64,000 nt of DNA from Pseudopithomyces maydicus (taxonomy: Eukaryota; Ascomycota; Dothideomycetes; Pleosporales; Didymosphaeriaceae): positions 1,612,001 through 1,676,000 of the forward strand of contig JANTUC010000010.1 of NCBI GenBank assembly GCA_026873275.1, written 5' to 3'. Position numbers and translations under genes: made by a program. Under the pieces are notes generated by a model, which did no database searches, was not told the DNA's origin, and saw only the letters and a program-made list of their open reading frames with translations. Every line of letters starts with the position of its first letter. The stretch's first letter is position 1. Positions 38,027 through 48,384 of the stretch are shown in pieces.

Positions 38027-39457
38027 TTAGAACTTCTGGCGGCCAAGCGTGGGTTTCCAGTCTAGAGGGTGGGTCTCTTCGGTCGCGCTGGCATCCTGCT
38101 TCCAGATCTTGATCGACTTGTCGGATTCACCAGTGATGAGACGGAGACCGGTCTTATCAAAGGTTGAGCACATGACGCCTGCCTCGGCATCCAGCGAGCC
38201 AGGCTGGGCAATAGATTCAGTCTGTTGGAATCGGTGGCCGGTCTTCCAATCCCAGAACGACACAGTGCCGTCATCGCCGCCTGAGAACATAACGTTGTCC
38301 TCGTTAACGGATAGGGTATTGATGATCGAGTTGTGTCCGTTGAAGTTCTGCATGAATGCGCCCTCGGGACATCTGAACTGCTTAATCGATTGGGCAGATC
38401 CAGAGGCGAATGTGTATTCTTGTGGATGAATAGTGAGCGCTCGTACGGCCTTTTTGTGGTGGGTCAAAACTGCCATAGTTTTGTTCGCAGCCAGATCCCA
38501 CAGCCGGATAGTAGAGTCCATCGAGCCGGTAATGACCTGGGGATCGGCTTCTTGACACTGCAGATCGGCAATTGTTCCCTTGTGGCCGCCCATGACGTGG
38601 ACATTGGTTCGGGTCCGCATATCCCAAACTCTGGCAACACCATCGCGACCTCCAGTAACAAGTACGTCGAGCGTGGGATGCAGGCTAAGACTGTACACAC
38701 CGCTCAAATGGCCGTGGTAATGGCGAATGACCTTGTTGGTTTCCAAGTCCCAGCACTTGACCATCTTGTCTTCACCGCACGAGAAGAGGTAAGGGTGCCT
38801 TGGAGACACAGCAAGGCCGCGGACAGCGCTGATGTGACCGGTCAAGGTGAGCTTCAGTTGCCCAGTAGCCAGATCCCAAATTTTGATTGTCCTGTCGGCA
38901 GCTCCACTAGCAAACCACTGGTTGTCCGGTTCGACCGCGAGCGACCGTACCCATCCCATGTGCCCGCTGATGACTCTGAATGGCTTCCATGGTGCGTGCC
39001 ATTCCGGCTTGACCGCCCTGACAGTATCTTTCCGTACCAGCGCACTTGAGGGTGTGTCGCGCATCGGCGTAGGTCCGTTGGCGTTCGGCGCAGCGCCCTT
39101 TCCGGATCGTACCGTCAAAGCCATTGACCGCGCCTCCTTGTTCTTGTCGGCTTTCTCTGTCGATGCCTCGATCATCTTGTGTATCTTTGGGTCTGATGCG
39201 CGTTCCTCTGCATTCGCGTTCTTTATCTTCCTCCTCTTTTCTGCGGCCGTGGTCGCTGCTGTGGCCATCTTCGAGGCAAGCGCTGCGGGAAGCTCCTGCA
39301 CATGGCGATATTCTTCGTGTATTCGCGTCGAGACGCGCGTGCTCTCTAGGCCTGTCGATGGGTATTGGAGGGTGTCGGCCGCGAAGATTTCGCGCGTGCG
39401 CTTCGCCGAAACTCGTACGGCATGCTCCGCCGGGTTTGGAGGTAGAGTGTCCGCCAT
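38027..39457 (-). CDS. PRP46: Pre-mRNA-splicing factor Prp46/PLRG1 (WD40)
   Basis: An intronless frame of 476 residues. Prp46/PLRG1 is a core member of the Prp19-associated (NineTeen) complex and helps activate the spliceosome. The first 155 residues are basic and helical. From about residue 160 come seven WD40 repeats, beginning at FRVISGHMGWVRSLAVEPDN, with clear GH...WD spacing (DRTIKIWDLATGQ, DKMVKCWDLETNK, DGVARVWDMRTR, DSTIRLWDLAANK, DGTVSFWDWKTG, DKSIKIWKQDA). The length and the HPQEYTFASGSAQSIKQFRCPEG block fit PLRG1/Prp46 rather than a generic WD40 protein. The start is the first ATG, and the chain ends at GRQKF. No frameshift is needed. It is divergent from the small gene at 40390, with about 930 bp between starts. 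Confidence 0.95.
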   Translation of the reverse strand: MADTLPPNPAEHAVRVSAKRTREIFAADTLQYPSTGLESTRVSTRIHEEYRHVQELPAALASKMATAATTAAEKRRKIKNANAEERASDPKIHKMIEASTEKADKNKEARSMALTVRSGKGAAPNANGPTPMRDTPSSALVRKDTVRAVKPEWHAPWKPFRVISGHMGWVRSLAVEPDNQWFASGAADRTIKIWDLATGQLKLTLTGHISAVRGLAVSPRHPYLFSCGEDKMVKCWDLETNKVIRHYHGHLSGVYSLSLHPTLDVLVTGGRDGVARVWDMRTRTNVHVMGGHKGTIADLQCQEADPQVITGSMDSTIRLWDLAANKTMAVLTHHKKAVRALTIHPQEYTFASGSAQSIKQFRCPEGAFMQNFNGHNSIINTLSVNEDNVMFSGGDDGTVSFWDWKTGHRFQQTESIAQPGSLDAEAGVMCSTFDKTGLRLITGESDKSIKIWKQDASATEETHPLDWKPTLGRQKF

Positions 39458-40389
39458 TATGTGATGGTGTGTTGAGTTTGGTAGCCTGTCGCAACGGTGA
39501 GGTATGTGAGTTAACTTTTGGGTATGAGCTCACTAGCGCGCTAGGGCGCGTAAAAACAAATGTCCGCGCACGTGATCGTCGCGCCCCAAGGTTCTTCCGA
39601 CAGGGGCCCCTTGATATCCTACGTTTTAATTTCTGTTTCTCAATTATATATTCCACTCCTGATGCAAATGGGCTGCTAGAGAAGAAGAAAGTAAGCTGGC
39701 AATAACTCTAAGCATTGTCTAATCTAGTAGCTGTAGAACCTCGAGGACTCTAGTGCGTGTGTCCATGTCTACATCGATCATGTGATTTGGGATCCGTATG
39801 TCTGGGCGCCCAGGCATGGAGGATATTGATTTATGGTGACTAACTACCTGCTATTGAGATAATTGATCGACTAAAATGGTAAAGAATGCTCTCGAGAAAA
39901 GTCTAAACAATGGGCAGGCATCTCTTGAGCCGTGAGATTGCGTTTGGTAAAATGCTCTCATCCTGACCGCCTTAGACAACTGGTCCTATTTGATTGAAGT
40001 ACTATTATTGTGATCAGAGCAAACTATTCATATATGAATCGCAAAGCTCAATCACTTCCTGATGAACCATTACAATTAACCTCGACCACTTTCCAGTCAC
40101 CACCTTCATGCCACTGAATCATGCCATCTCCGTTCAACATGAGCCATCACGCTAACCTACCATTTACTTGTCCAATTCGCTCTAGGTCTCTGTGGTTTCT
40201 AAACGGCTCTATACGATCAATGTCACTAGCGTTACTAGCCCAATGACGTAACCATTCTCTTCCAACCCTAACTTCCAACCCCACAGCTCCATCTCCTCCA
40301 ATTCATCGCCAAGCACATAACAAAAGCTTATCTACCTTAACTTCCTTTCGTCATCCAACTCCCCAGCTCACCGCTCCATTAAGGCAACA
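39458..40389. other. Divergent intergenic region
   Basis: Contains the promoters of Prp46 (left) and of the small gene (right). The right half has C/T-rich stretches just before the ATG at 40390, as in many fungal promoters. No gene is supported. Confidence 0.5.
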
Positions 40390-40891
40390 ATGGGCTACGA
40401 TCAAGCAGGCATCACCCGCTCCGTCAACAGCATCCAGAACGAACTGCAATACCTCGCAGCGCAAGGTGTCCTCGCCCCACCACAGATGCAGTCGATCCAA
40501 GCCCAGCTACCGGTACATATCTCTCCCTCTCTCTTCTTCCCTTTCTCTTTCTCCTTTTCTAGTATCTTAGCCACTGACCAAGCACAGCGACAAGACGGCC
40601 AACCCGCACAATACATCGACCCCCGCTATGTCAACGGCAACCTGCAGTTCAACCCAGCTCTGATCGCTCAGCAAGCGCAGGATCCCAGTAACCCAGCGCA
40701 TCCTCAGAATCCCAAGGTGAGATGAACGATCCGGTGGTGGGTGGGTAGAGATGGAGGTGTGCTAATGAGAGGCTATGCAGCATCATGAATGGGCGTCGAA
40801 GCTGGCGCATAAGTTTGGGAACGCGGCGGTTTATGGGGCGGGGGCTACGTTTGGAGCGGATTTGGTGAATGATGTGATGAGGAAGTTTTGA
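40390..40891 (+). CDS. Small conserved fungal protein, LSB/PIN3 C-terminal-like
   Basis: Exons 40390-40512, 40588-40716 and 40781-40891 give 120 residues. The N-terminal part (AGITRSVNSIQNELQYLAAQ, then GVLAPPQMQSIQAQLP) looks helical. The middle is Gln/Asn/Pro-rich, and the C-terminus (HHEWASKLAHKFGNAAVYGAG, then ATFGADLVNDVM) has the W..KL..KFG.AAV.GAGAT.G...VN pattern. I recall that tail from Las17-binding proteins such as Lsb1/Pin3, but the SH3 domain of those proteins is absent, so this is not a true orthologue by architecture. All three junctions keep frame, and introns of 75 and 64 bp carry branch-like motifs. Role unknown; a link to actin or prion-related assembly is only a guess. Confidence 0.75.
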
Positions 40892-42518
40892 TAGGGTGGG
40901 TTGGAGGGTGGCTGCGGATGTACACGGTGGGTTTAGTATGTTACTTATGTATGTAGGGGGGTATCTAGTTTTTCATACCATAAAGAGTAGCTCGATAACG
41001 TGTTGAGAAGGAAAGTGTAGCTCGGATTCTTTGTTTACCATCTTATGCAAACCTGCGAAACACACACTACGACAATGATGTACAGCCTCGTAGAAATTCG
41101 GCATCTTCCTAATTGTGAGAGTTGCAAATGTTTCGCTGAACGTGGGTTGTACTATCAGCGTAACACGAAACGTTTCCAACTTACCAGCTACCTTTTTCAG
41201 CTATCTCGTAGAACTCTAATCCCCTTGCGGTCAAAGGCCAGAAATAGGCAATCGCTTCTTTCTTTGCATCAGGAACACAATTAATGAACACTAATGCAAT
41301 ACTCTCGTAGTATATGTGACACAAAAATCAGGAGGTTCACTCCTCTATCCATGTATAAATGTCTCAAAAGAACGGCTCGTATGTACTTTTGGGACGGAAT
41401 AGAGTTTCTGCGGTGCGACATGCTTAGTGCGACTTTGCCTCCGCATGATCTGTTCGTCACTCCCGAAATCATGAGATTCGGTAACATGGTGCGAGAAAGT
41501 TTTATTCTGTTTGTCAGGGAGATACACTGTGCATGTGTGTTTGAGACGCATATAACGTCAAGTAGCGGCAAGTCTTTTCTTCTTTCAACAGCGCAATATA
41601 TTACAGAATCCATGTTGCTCACTTCCATTTCACTGGATCGTAACAAGAACATATTCTACCGTCGAGGCCTGATATTCCAACCGCTCGCTCCTGCCGTGTC
41701 CCCCCAAAACAGGATCCCACAACCGTACCACCGCACCACAAATCACGCACCCCGCCTCCCCCATCCCGCCCTAGCGCCACCCTATTCCGCTCCCGCGGCA
41801 CAGCCAACGTTCTTGTGTGGCGCGGACATACTTACTGCATACCTGTGTATACGTACGGTGCGCCGTACGCAGCTTAGTAGCTGCACGCCCTACACATGTG
41901 CCCAACCAATTATACATACACATACACATGTACCTGCATATCCGACCAATTGCACCCAGGTACGTATGGTGCGCCCGCTTGACCAATCGCGGCCGTTTGT
42001 ACCTACAGTGGTATGAGCGCCTTGGGGCTGAATTCCGGTGAGGCGGGCGTAAAAATAGGTGATGCGCTGGAGCTGGAGGGGCGGGCTGGTGTCTGGGTGG
42101 AGGGGGTTGCTGTGTGTACGTATGACGGATTGTTTTTGGGGAGTGTGTATGTATGTATGTATGTAGTGGTTGAGATGGGGTGGCACGACAGTGTAGGTAG
42201 TGGGAGTCACGTAGAGTTGGAGTAAGAAGTGAGTGAGGACCGAGATGGGATAGATGGACAGATGAGGGAAGAAGAAAGTAACGCTTTATTCAAATAGCTC
42301 GACTATGGCATGATATAGGAGCGCAACGAAACGAGAGGGGTATATAAAGAAGTGCTCATGCTAAGAACCGAACGGACAACAAAGATGGGAAACAAACAAG
42401 AAATCAAAACCGCAACCGCAATCGAAAAATGCAAAATGCAAATATCAAGAGTCCAAGACGTCGCGAGCGCCTCGTAGACATGCATCCCTCTTCTCGCGAT
42501 GGATGGAAAATCGCCCCT
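40892..42518. other. Intergenic region
   Basis: No supported gene. Open frames on both strands lack motifs. The right part has CGTACG/ACATACA tracts similar to those elsewhere. The 3' flanks of the two neighbouring genes lie here. Confidence 0.45.
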
Positions 42519-43196
42519 CTAATCCGACTCTGTGCGTATAATCTGCGGAATCGGCGGTAACTGCGGCGCCGCCACCCCATCCGGCGACATGGAGATGGAA
42601 TTCTTTCTCCCATAGTACCGCACGCTGGACGTACTCGTACTCCGCGGCCTCGCGGGTCTGACGCCCAAATCCCCCTCTTCTTGCTGCGGCACGGGGCTCA
42701 GACTGACGCTGCCTCGCGAGTACCTGCTGCTTGCGACGCTGACGCCGCTCCCGTTGCTGATGTGGCCAGACATGGAGTCCTGCCTGTGCGCGGGCGTGAC
42801 GTGCAGCGGGACGAGGTTGACGGTCTCCATGCTCTGGCTGCTGATGCGCTTGCTGGTGGGGGAGGGGGAGGCGTCGACGTAGAGCGATACGTTGCTGTCT
42901 CGCTCGCGGGTGAACATGCTGGAGCGCTCCGAGTCGGGGGTTTGGACGTCGCCGAGGAGGCTGGACTTGTCGGTTGTCTCTGTGCGGAAGGGGTGGTAGG
43001 ATCGCGGGCGGTGCTCGGGGGAGTTTGTTGCGGAGCTTGCGCTTGTGGAGGTAGAAGGCGATGATGGTGCCGATGAAGGCGAGGAGGAGGAAGAGGAAGA
43101 CGGCTCCGACGGTGATGGTGGCGGTTGACCAGGAACTGGTGGTGGATTGGGCGGGGGTTGGTTGGTTGGTTTGGGGTCTTCTGGGATGGGTGCCAT
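42519..43196 (-). CDS. Single-pass membrane protein with a long Ser-rich tail (compensating frameshifts)
   Basis: The continuous frame gives 225 residues starting at MAPIPEDPKP in good start context. As written, residues 24-58 are a Pro/Ser run with no membrane segment. One frame back, the same bases encode TTSSWSTATITVGAVF then LFLLLAFIGTIIAFYLHKRK, a textbook transmembrane helix with a basic cytoplasmic flank. The tail (RSYHPFRTETTDKSSLLGD, SSMFTRERDSNVSLYVD) then resumes in the original frame. The simplest reading is one missing base in the G run 43153-43157 and one extra base in 43017-43021 (+ strand), which together leave a 225-residue product. The resulting layout is a short extracellular N-terminus, one helix and a phosphorylatable cytosolic tail. 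I recall similar uncharacterised fungal proteins. Function unknown. Confidence 0.68.
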   Translation of the reverse strand: MAPIPEDPKPTNQPPPNPPPVPGQPPPSPSEPSSSSSSSPSSAPSSPSTSTSASSATNSPEHRPRSYHPFRTETTDKSSLLGDVQTPDSERSSMFTRERDSNVSLYVDASPSPTSKRISSQSMETVNLVPLHVTPAHRQDSMSGHISNGSGVSVASSRYSRGSVSLSPVPQQEEGDLGVRPARPRSTSTSSVRYYGRKNSISMSPDGVAAPQLPPIPQIIRTESD

Positions 43197-46100
43197 GGTG
43201 GGGGATGCTGTGATTGAAACACGGAAGAGAGTAGCTGTTCGGCTTTCTGCCCGTGTGTTGTTCTTTCTAGCTCTTTATCGAGTTCGCGAGCTACTGAAAG
43301 CTTCTTGACGCCGTATGTGATGAAGATAACTCTCAAGCGAGCACAGCATTCGATAAAGCCATCCACAGCTGAAAGCTCCCTCTCGATTAATCTCGGACCT
43401 GATTCGATCTTCCGATGCAAGGCTGAACGAAAAGAAACTTTCACAATAAAGGCGCTGGTCTCACCTGCCGTTATATGATGTTTGCGAGACGAGCTCTCAA
43501 GCGCTTGGTCCACCTTCCCGGGTCTACTTTGGGCCCACTCTACCAAAAGGCAACCAGCTTCATGTCAATTTGACTGGAGCTCCGCCTCAGCTTGTGGACT
43601 GGTGCCCATGCCCGTGCCCTCCGTCCATCCTATGAGGCCGTAGCGAGCCCGCACCTCGCACGATTCGCGCACGTTTCACCCCAGACAGGTAGAAACGGAA
43701 TGTCGCCTACACAGGCACGGTACACGGTCACGACTGGGCCTCACGGGAGGCGGTGGCACAGACTCCCTAGCGCGGTGGCTGTCCCGCCTCGAGCACTGCC
43801 TGGAGTTGAACAACAGAGGTGCGAAAATTAAGGTTCGTATGAGAGGGAGACCTGAAAGTTGCTCTTGCTGTTTTCGGTACGCACGGCCGTGGCCGTCTTT
43901 CAGCCCCCGTATGTAGAACGCTACAGCTGTCGGTCGGGCAAAAGAAAAGGCATCTTGGGCATTTCTTACGCCGACGATGCTGCCGTCGAATCGGATCGAG
44001 CCGAAGAGTGCAGAGCCGCATGCTTCCTTCGAGGCTCGAATGCGCAAGCTTCGTGAAAGCCCACGCACGAGTCAACCACCGTGAGTTGGATCCTCCATCT
44101 TGCAGCATTATTATGTCACCGACCCCCATATTTAGTCGTTTTTCTTGTGACGGCTCAGGGCTAGTTGTTGTTGTTTTGCGTAGCGGCACAGCTCCGCCAC
44201 CTGTGCTATGCCATGTGGAACGTTCCCGCTTCGTGGGGGGCTGTGCCCAGAGCAACGGGACCCAGTCCAGGTGTTTTGAATCGAATGGAGAAAGCCGCTA
44301 GCGTCGCTTGAGGGCGCGAAGGATGTGGACATGAAGTGTCATACAAGCGCGTCGCGTCATAGCGCGACGTTATGGATTGACAGCTGGTGCTTAGCATACA
44401 TAGCATATACCATACCTACCTGAGTAACAGGTGAGAAGGCTATCTATCAGCCATCTCGAACGGCGCAACTAGATTTCACCGATCTATCTGCACTAAGATC
44501 GATGGACCGTCTCTGCAATGCAGAACCTATGTATGATGGTTGGAGCGATGAAGTTGGACCGCGCCGCAGTGCGCTTCCAGCAGTTTGGGTCAGGGTCTGG
44601 GGCGTACATATGTACTATAATTAGCCCATGCTCATCCTACCAACATGCTCCTCCCTCCCAACGGCCGCAAATTCGCACTCCATACCCATTCCCATTGGAT
44701 TTCAGGACGATCCAGAGCCATCCGCCATCCTTTCTCCCGCTAACGTCTCATCTGCTTGGGGGCCAGTTCCACATACATACATACCTCCATACACTCACAC
44801 AGCTTGCGTGCTAGAGCCCAAGGCCAACCCGCGATCCACGTCTAGCGCCCCACTTAAACTTCCCATTCGCCAGCGAGCAAAGCTCCGATCCGCCGGGCGG
44901 TGGTATCCTGGGGCCACTCATCTCGCTTCTGCATAGCACATCGGCGACTCGTGAAAAAAACGCAATTGATGACATTCGCTGGCTTATGTTAGTGGTGATT
45001 GTCGACTGACGCCGCTCGCTTTCTCAGCCTTCACGTACGTATGTAGGTACTATTTCCACGCCGGTGGTTTCGCGCGAGGCAGACTTGGGGCCATCGTTGT
45101 GGATCGGCTTACCGCTACTTTGGATGAGCGCTCGTGGGAAGGAAAGGTAAGAACTTGCGATCTGTGAGTAGGGTAGTTGCAATAAAGTATTCGTACCAAA
45201 GCACTCTTAGCAGACTATTATTTCATCGCAGACGCTCTGTTACTGTTGAGCGTATGTACTTTTGAATATCGCGAGCGAGGAAATATACGTATATTGTCCA
45301 TGTTGTATCTGTCTGGATGCTTGACGATGAAGCGTTCAGTTGTACATACATACATACACCCCAATAGTCCTGAAGTGTGTCTCATGCCATCATCCTATCC
45401 GTTGATGTTGTAGCGAAATGCACACCTGAGATATCTTCAAGCTTTTCCATGGCTTTATTACATACTTGTACTGTTGTGCTTTGTTGATGCCTGGTTATTC
45501 AACCAAAAAAACCACGCTTAGTGGTTATAGTGGTTGTGGTTGTGGTCATGGTCGTGGTCGTGGTTGGGTCGAGGTTTGGTTGTGGTAGGGTAGGGGTCAG
45601 GTCGAGGTTGGGTTATGGTCATGGTCGTGGTCAGGTCGAGGTTGGGTCGTGGTAGTGATTGGGGTCAGGTCGGGGTCAGGTCAGGGCTAGGTCGAGATTG
45701 GGTCGTGGTTGGGTCGTAGTTAAGGTTGAGTTGTAGTTAGGCTTATAATAAATTAATGTATATATGTTTGCAAGCTTTGCTATAGCCTATAGCTACTTAT
45801 ATATATACTATTATACTTTATTAATCCTAATTATTTAACGCATATATATATATATATCAACTATATAATGATTATATAGTGGTTAAGGTTCTAAGGTTAG
45901 GTAAATTTTAGGTCACTGGGTCGTGATCGTGGTCGTGGTCGTGGTCGTGGTCGGGGTCGTGGTTAGGTTGGGGTCATGGTCATGGTTGTGGTTGTGGTTG
46001 TGGTTAGGTCAGGGTCAGGGTCAGGGTCGGGGTCAGGGTTAGATATTCGATTCAGATTGATATTAAATTGTAGCTGTGGGTATAGTCACACTGCGGTACA

Positions 46101-46351
46101 ATAGATATAGAAATAATACTCTTTTCATGATCATATAGTGACGTTTTATTCGTTGGTACATGGTATGGCATGGCACCACCTGGTCCGACATAGTTGACTC
46201 TGACCACACGCAGCCAAAAGGAGGAAACACTCCACTGTCAATCCATCCATCCATCCATCCGTCTATAGAAACCGACCCAATCTTACCCCCCAAGCCCAGA
46301 CAAAACTCCGAATTTTCCCTTTTCCTTCCCTTTCCCTCAACCCTAGACCTC
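43197..46351. other. Intergenic region with a G-rich array
   Basis: No gene is supported. A short frame near 43970 contains YADD, but nothing around it supports a reverse transcriptase. The distinctive feature is the G-rich hexamer array at 45521-46047. Confidence 0.5.
45521..46047 (+). repeat. Degenerate G-rich hexamer array with internal AT-rich island
   Basis: Two blocks of GG-T-rich hexamers (GGTCGT, GGTTGT, GGTCAG, GGGTCA) flank an AT-rich island at about 45735-45895 that includes a TA run (45843-45857). The right block ends in GGGTCA copies followed by GGGTTAG, one change from the TTAGGG telomere unit. All G-runs are on the + strand, so the array has strong strand asymmetry and G-quadruplex potential. 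It sits just downstream of the histidyl-tRNA synthetase 3' end. Confidence 0.85.
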
Positions 46352-48384
46352 CTACGCAGCCGCCCCCTCTCGGGCAAGCTCGTCACGCCCCTCGCCAACC
46401 TCTCCCTCATCTCCTCCACCAACCGTCCCCTCTCCACAACCACGCCATCCTTCTCAGGATGCTCCTTCGGCAACCCCATCTCCTTAATCTTGACCTTGCC
46501 CTCCTTCAGCTCGTCCTCGCCCATGATGACCGCCCACGGGACCCCCCACTCTCCGCAGCCTTGAACTGATTCTGCAGCTTCGGCTTCGCCTTCCACAGGT
46601 ACTCTGCCTTGATGCCGGCATCCCAGAGGTCCTTCGCGACGCCCATGCGCTCGGGGAGCATGCCCGAGAAGTCCTTGCCGGCGCCGAACGCCATGACGAA
46701 GACGTCGACCTCGGTGGGGCGCAGCGCGGGGGCCTCGGCGTTCTGCAGGCGCGTCTTGGTGATGCTGAAGATGCGGTCGACGCCGAAGGAGATGCCGACG
46801 CAGGGGATGGGCTTCCCGCTGAACATGCCGACGAGCTCGTCGTAGCGGCCGCCGGCGGCGACGGAACCCACGCCGATGGTGGGGTCGTTGGAGCGGTCTT
46901 CGTCGGCGTCGGCCGTCTTCTTGGGTTTCTTGTCCTTCTTTGCGGCGGCGTCTTTGGCGGATGCGGCGGGGGCAGAGCCCTCGGTTACGACTTCGTAGAT
47001 GACGCCTGTGTAGTAGTCGAGGCCGCGGGCGAGGGACATGTCGACGGAGAGGGAGGGTAGCACGTCGAAGGTCTCGAGGTAGGAGCAGAGGAGAGCCATG
47101 TTGTCCAGGCCGGCTTTTGCGGACTCGTTGGCGACGACTTCGGGCATGCTCTGGAGCTTCTCGATGACGTCTTTGCCGCCCTTGAGCTGGGCGTAGGTCC
47201 AGATCTTGTCGGCGACTTCGGGGTCGAGGCCCTTGTCGTCCACCATCTCGCGGCGGACCTCTTCCCAGGGTGACTGCTGGTGTTAGCATGGGCGGGTTAC
47301 CGTGATAGATGTGTCGCGTACCTTGTCGAGCTTGTCCACAGCGCTGCTGATGGTCCGGATCTTGTCCTCGGGGACACCGCATATCTGGAAGATGCCGTCG
47401 AGAATCTTCCTGTGGTTTATCTTGATGGTGAACTTGCCCTTCCACCCGGGCAGGCCCTCAAACACCTCCTTGATGATCCTCAGGATCTCCGCATCGGGCA
47501 GCATGGGGTCGAACTGGCCGGCAATGTCAAAGTCGCACTGGTAGAACTCGCGCATGCGACCCTTGGTCATGGCGGGCTGATCTCTTCGGTAGACCTTCGC
47601 AATGTGGTATCGCTTGATGTTTTGGATGGCATTTTGAGCGCAGAATCGCGCGAACGGGACCGTCAGGTCGTATCGCAGCGAGCAGATCTCGCCGCCCTGG
47701 TCTGCGAGGTCGTATATGAGCTTGCTGTCTTCGCCGTATTTGCCGGTGAGGGTCTCCTTGAGCTCGAAAACGGGTCTGCACCAGTCAGCGGGGTTCGGGG
47801 AGGGCGGGTTGGTCGGGGAATTCCATACGTATCAATCGTCACACCACCGTGGCGCCTGTCCACAATTAGCCTCCCATCTTCCGCCAAACCAGACATCCAC
47901 ATACTTAAATACACTTGTAATCGTCGAGAAGATCTGCTCCCTCAGCACGACATCCGTACCCGACCCTACACATCCTCGTCAGCTCCTGCTCCAGCCCCAG
48001 CTCCTTCACACCCCAACTCACAATCGCGCGTCCCCTTCGGCGTCTTCAACTGGAACCCCCCTTCCCCTTTCCCTCTTTCCCCATGTCTGCGTTCTGCTCC
48101 TCGCGTGCGTGTCGCTGCGCGGTGGAAGTCCCGTAGGTGCGTGCGGCGGTGCGCGAGCTCTCGTAGCTGTGTATGCGCGCGTGAATGCGTGCCCGCGTGC
48201 TTGTTAGGCTAGGCCAAAGAAACGGCAAGAGCGGTTTGAAGGCAGCAGTCGAGGTAAAAAGGCGCTGTTTCCGGGAGTCAGGACGGACGAGCGTGCCGGC
48301 ACGACGGAGGGTAGCCTGGCAGTGTGCAGGGAGGTGGGGCATTGGCGGGGTTGGACGCAGGAAAATGTTGTAGGTATGCGTCAA
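46352..48384 (-). CDS. HTS1: Histidyl-tRNA synthetase, predicted dual mitochondrial/cytosolic (three apparent frameshifts)
   Basis: Exons (read right to left) 48384-48022, 47965-47905, 47855-47829, 47775-47322 and 47273-46352; after three one-base corrections they give 609 residues. Class II synthetase charging tRNA-His. Motif blocks seen: FQLKTPKGTRDWSGTDVVL, RHGGVTIDTPVFELKETL, the catalytic SLRYDLTVPFARF, YHIAKVYRRDQPAMTKGRMR, DFDIAG, ARGLDYYTGVIYE, AAGGRYDELVGMF, GISFGVDRI, and an anticodon-binding domain with GVPWAVIMGEDEL. Two in-frame ATGs are likely: 48384 (or 48342), giving an Arg/Ser/Thr-rich presequence, and 48084 (MGKEGKGK), giving a 509-residue cytosolic form. Corrections lie at C runs 48056-48061, 46542-46547 and 46388-46391; the last places the stop at 46352-46354. 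Without it the frame runs on to 46063. Introns are 48-56 bp. Confidence 0.9.

Noticed and set aside
43859..44056. A short frame containing YADD, reminiscent of reverse transcriptase
   Set aside because: The motif stands alone. No other RT blocks, RNase H or gag-like sequence occur nearby, and the frame is only about 65 codons.
46396..47445. Arg/Gly-rich frame overlapping the histidyl-tRNA synthetase
   Set aside because: It is the shadow of the real gene in another frame. Only its last part is real, as the C-terminus after a frameshift.
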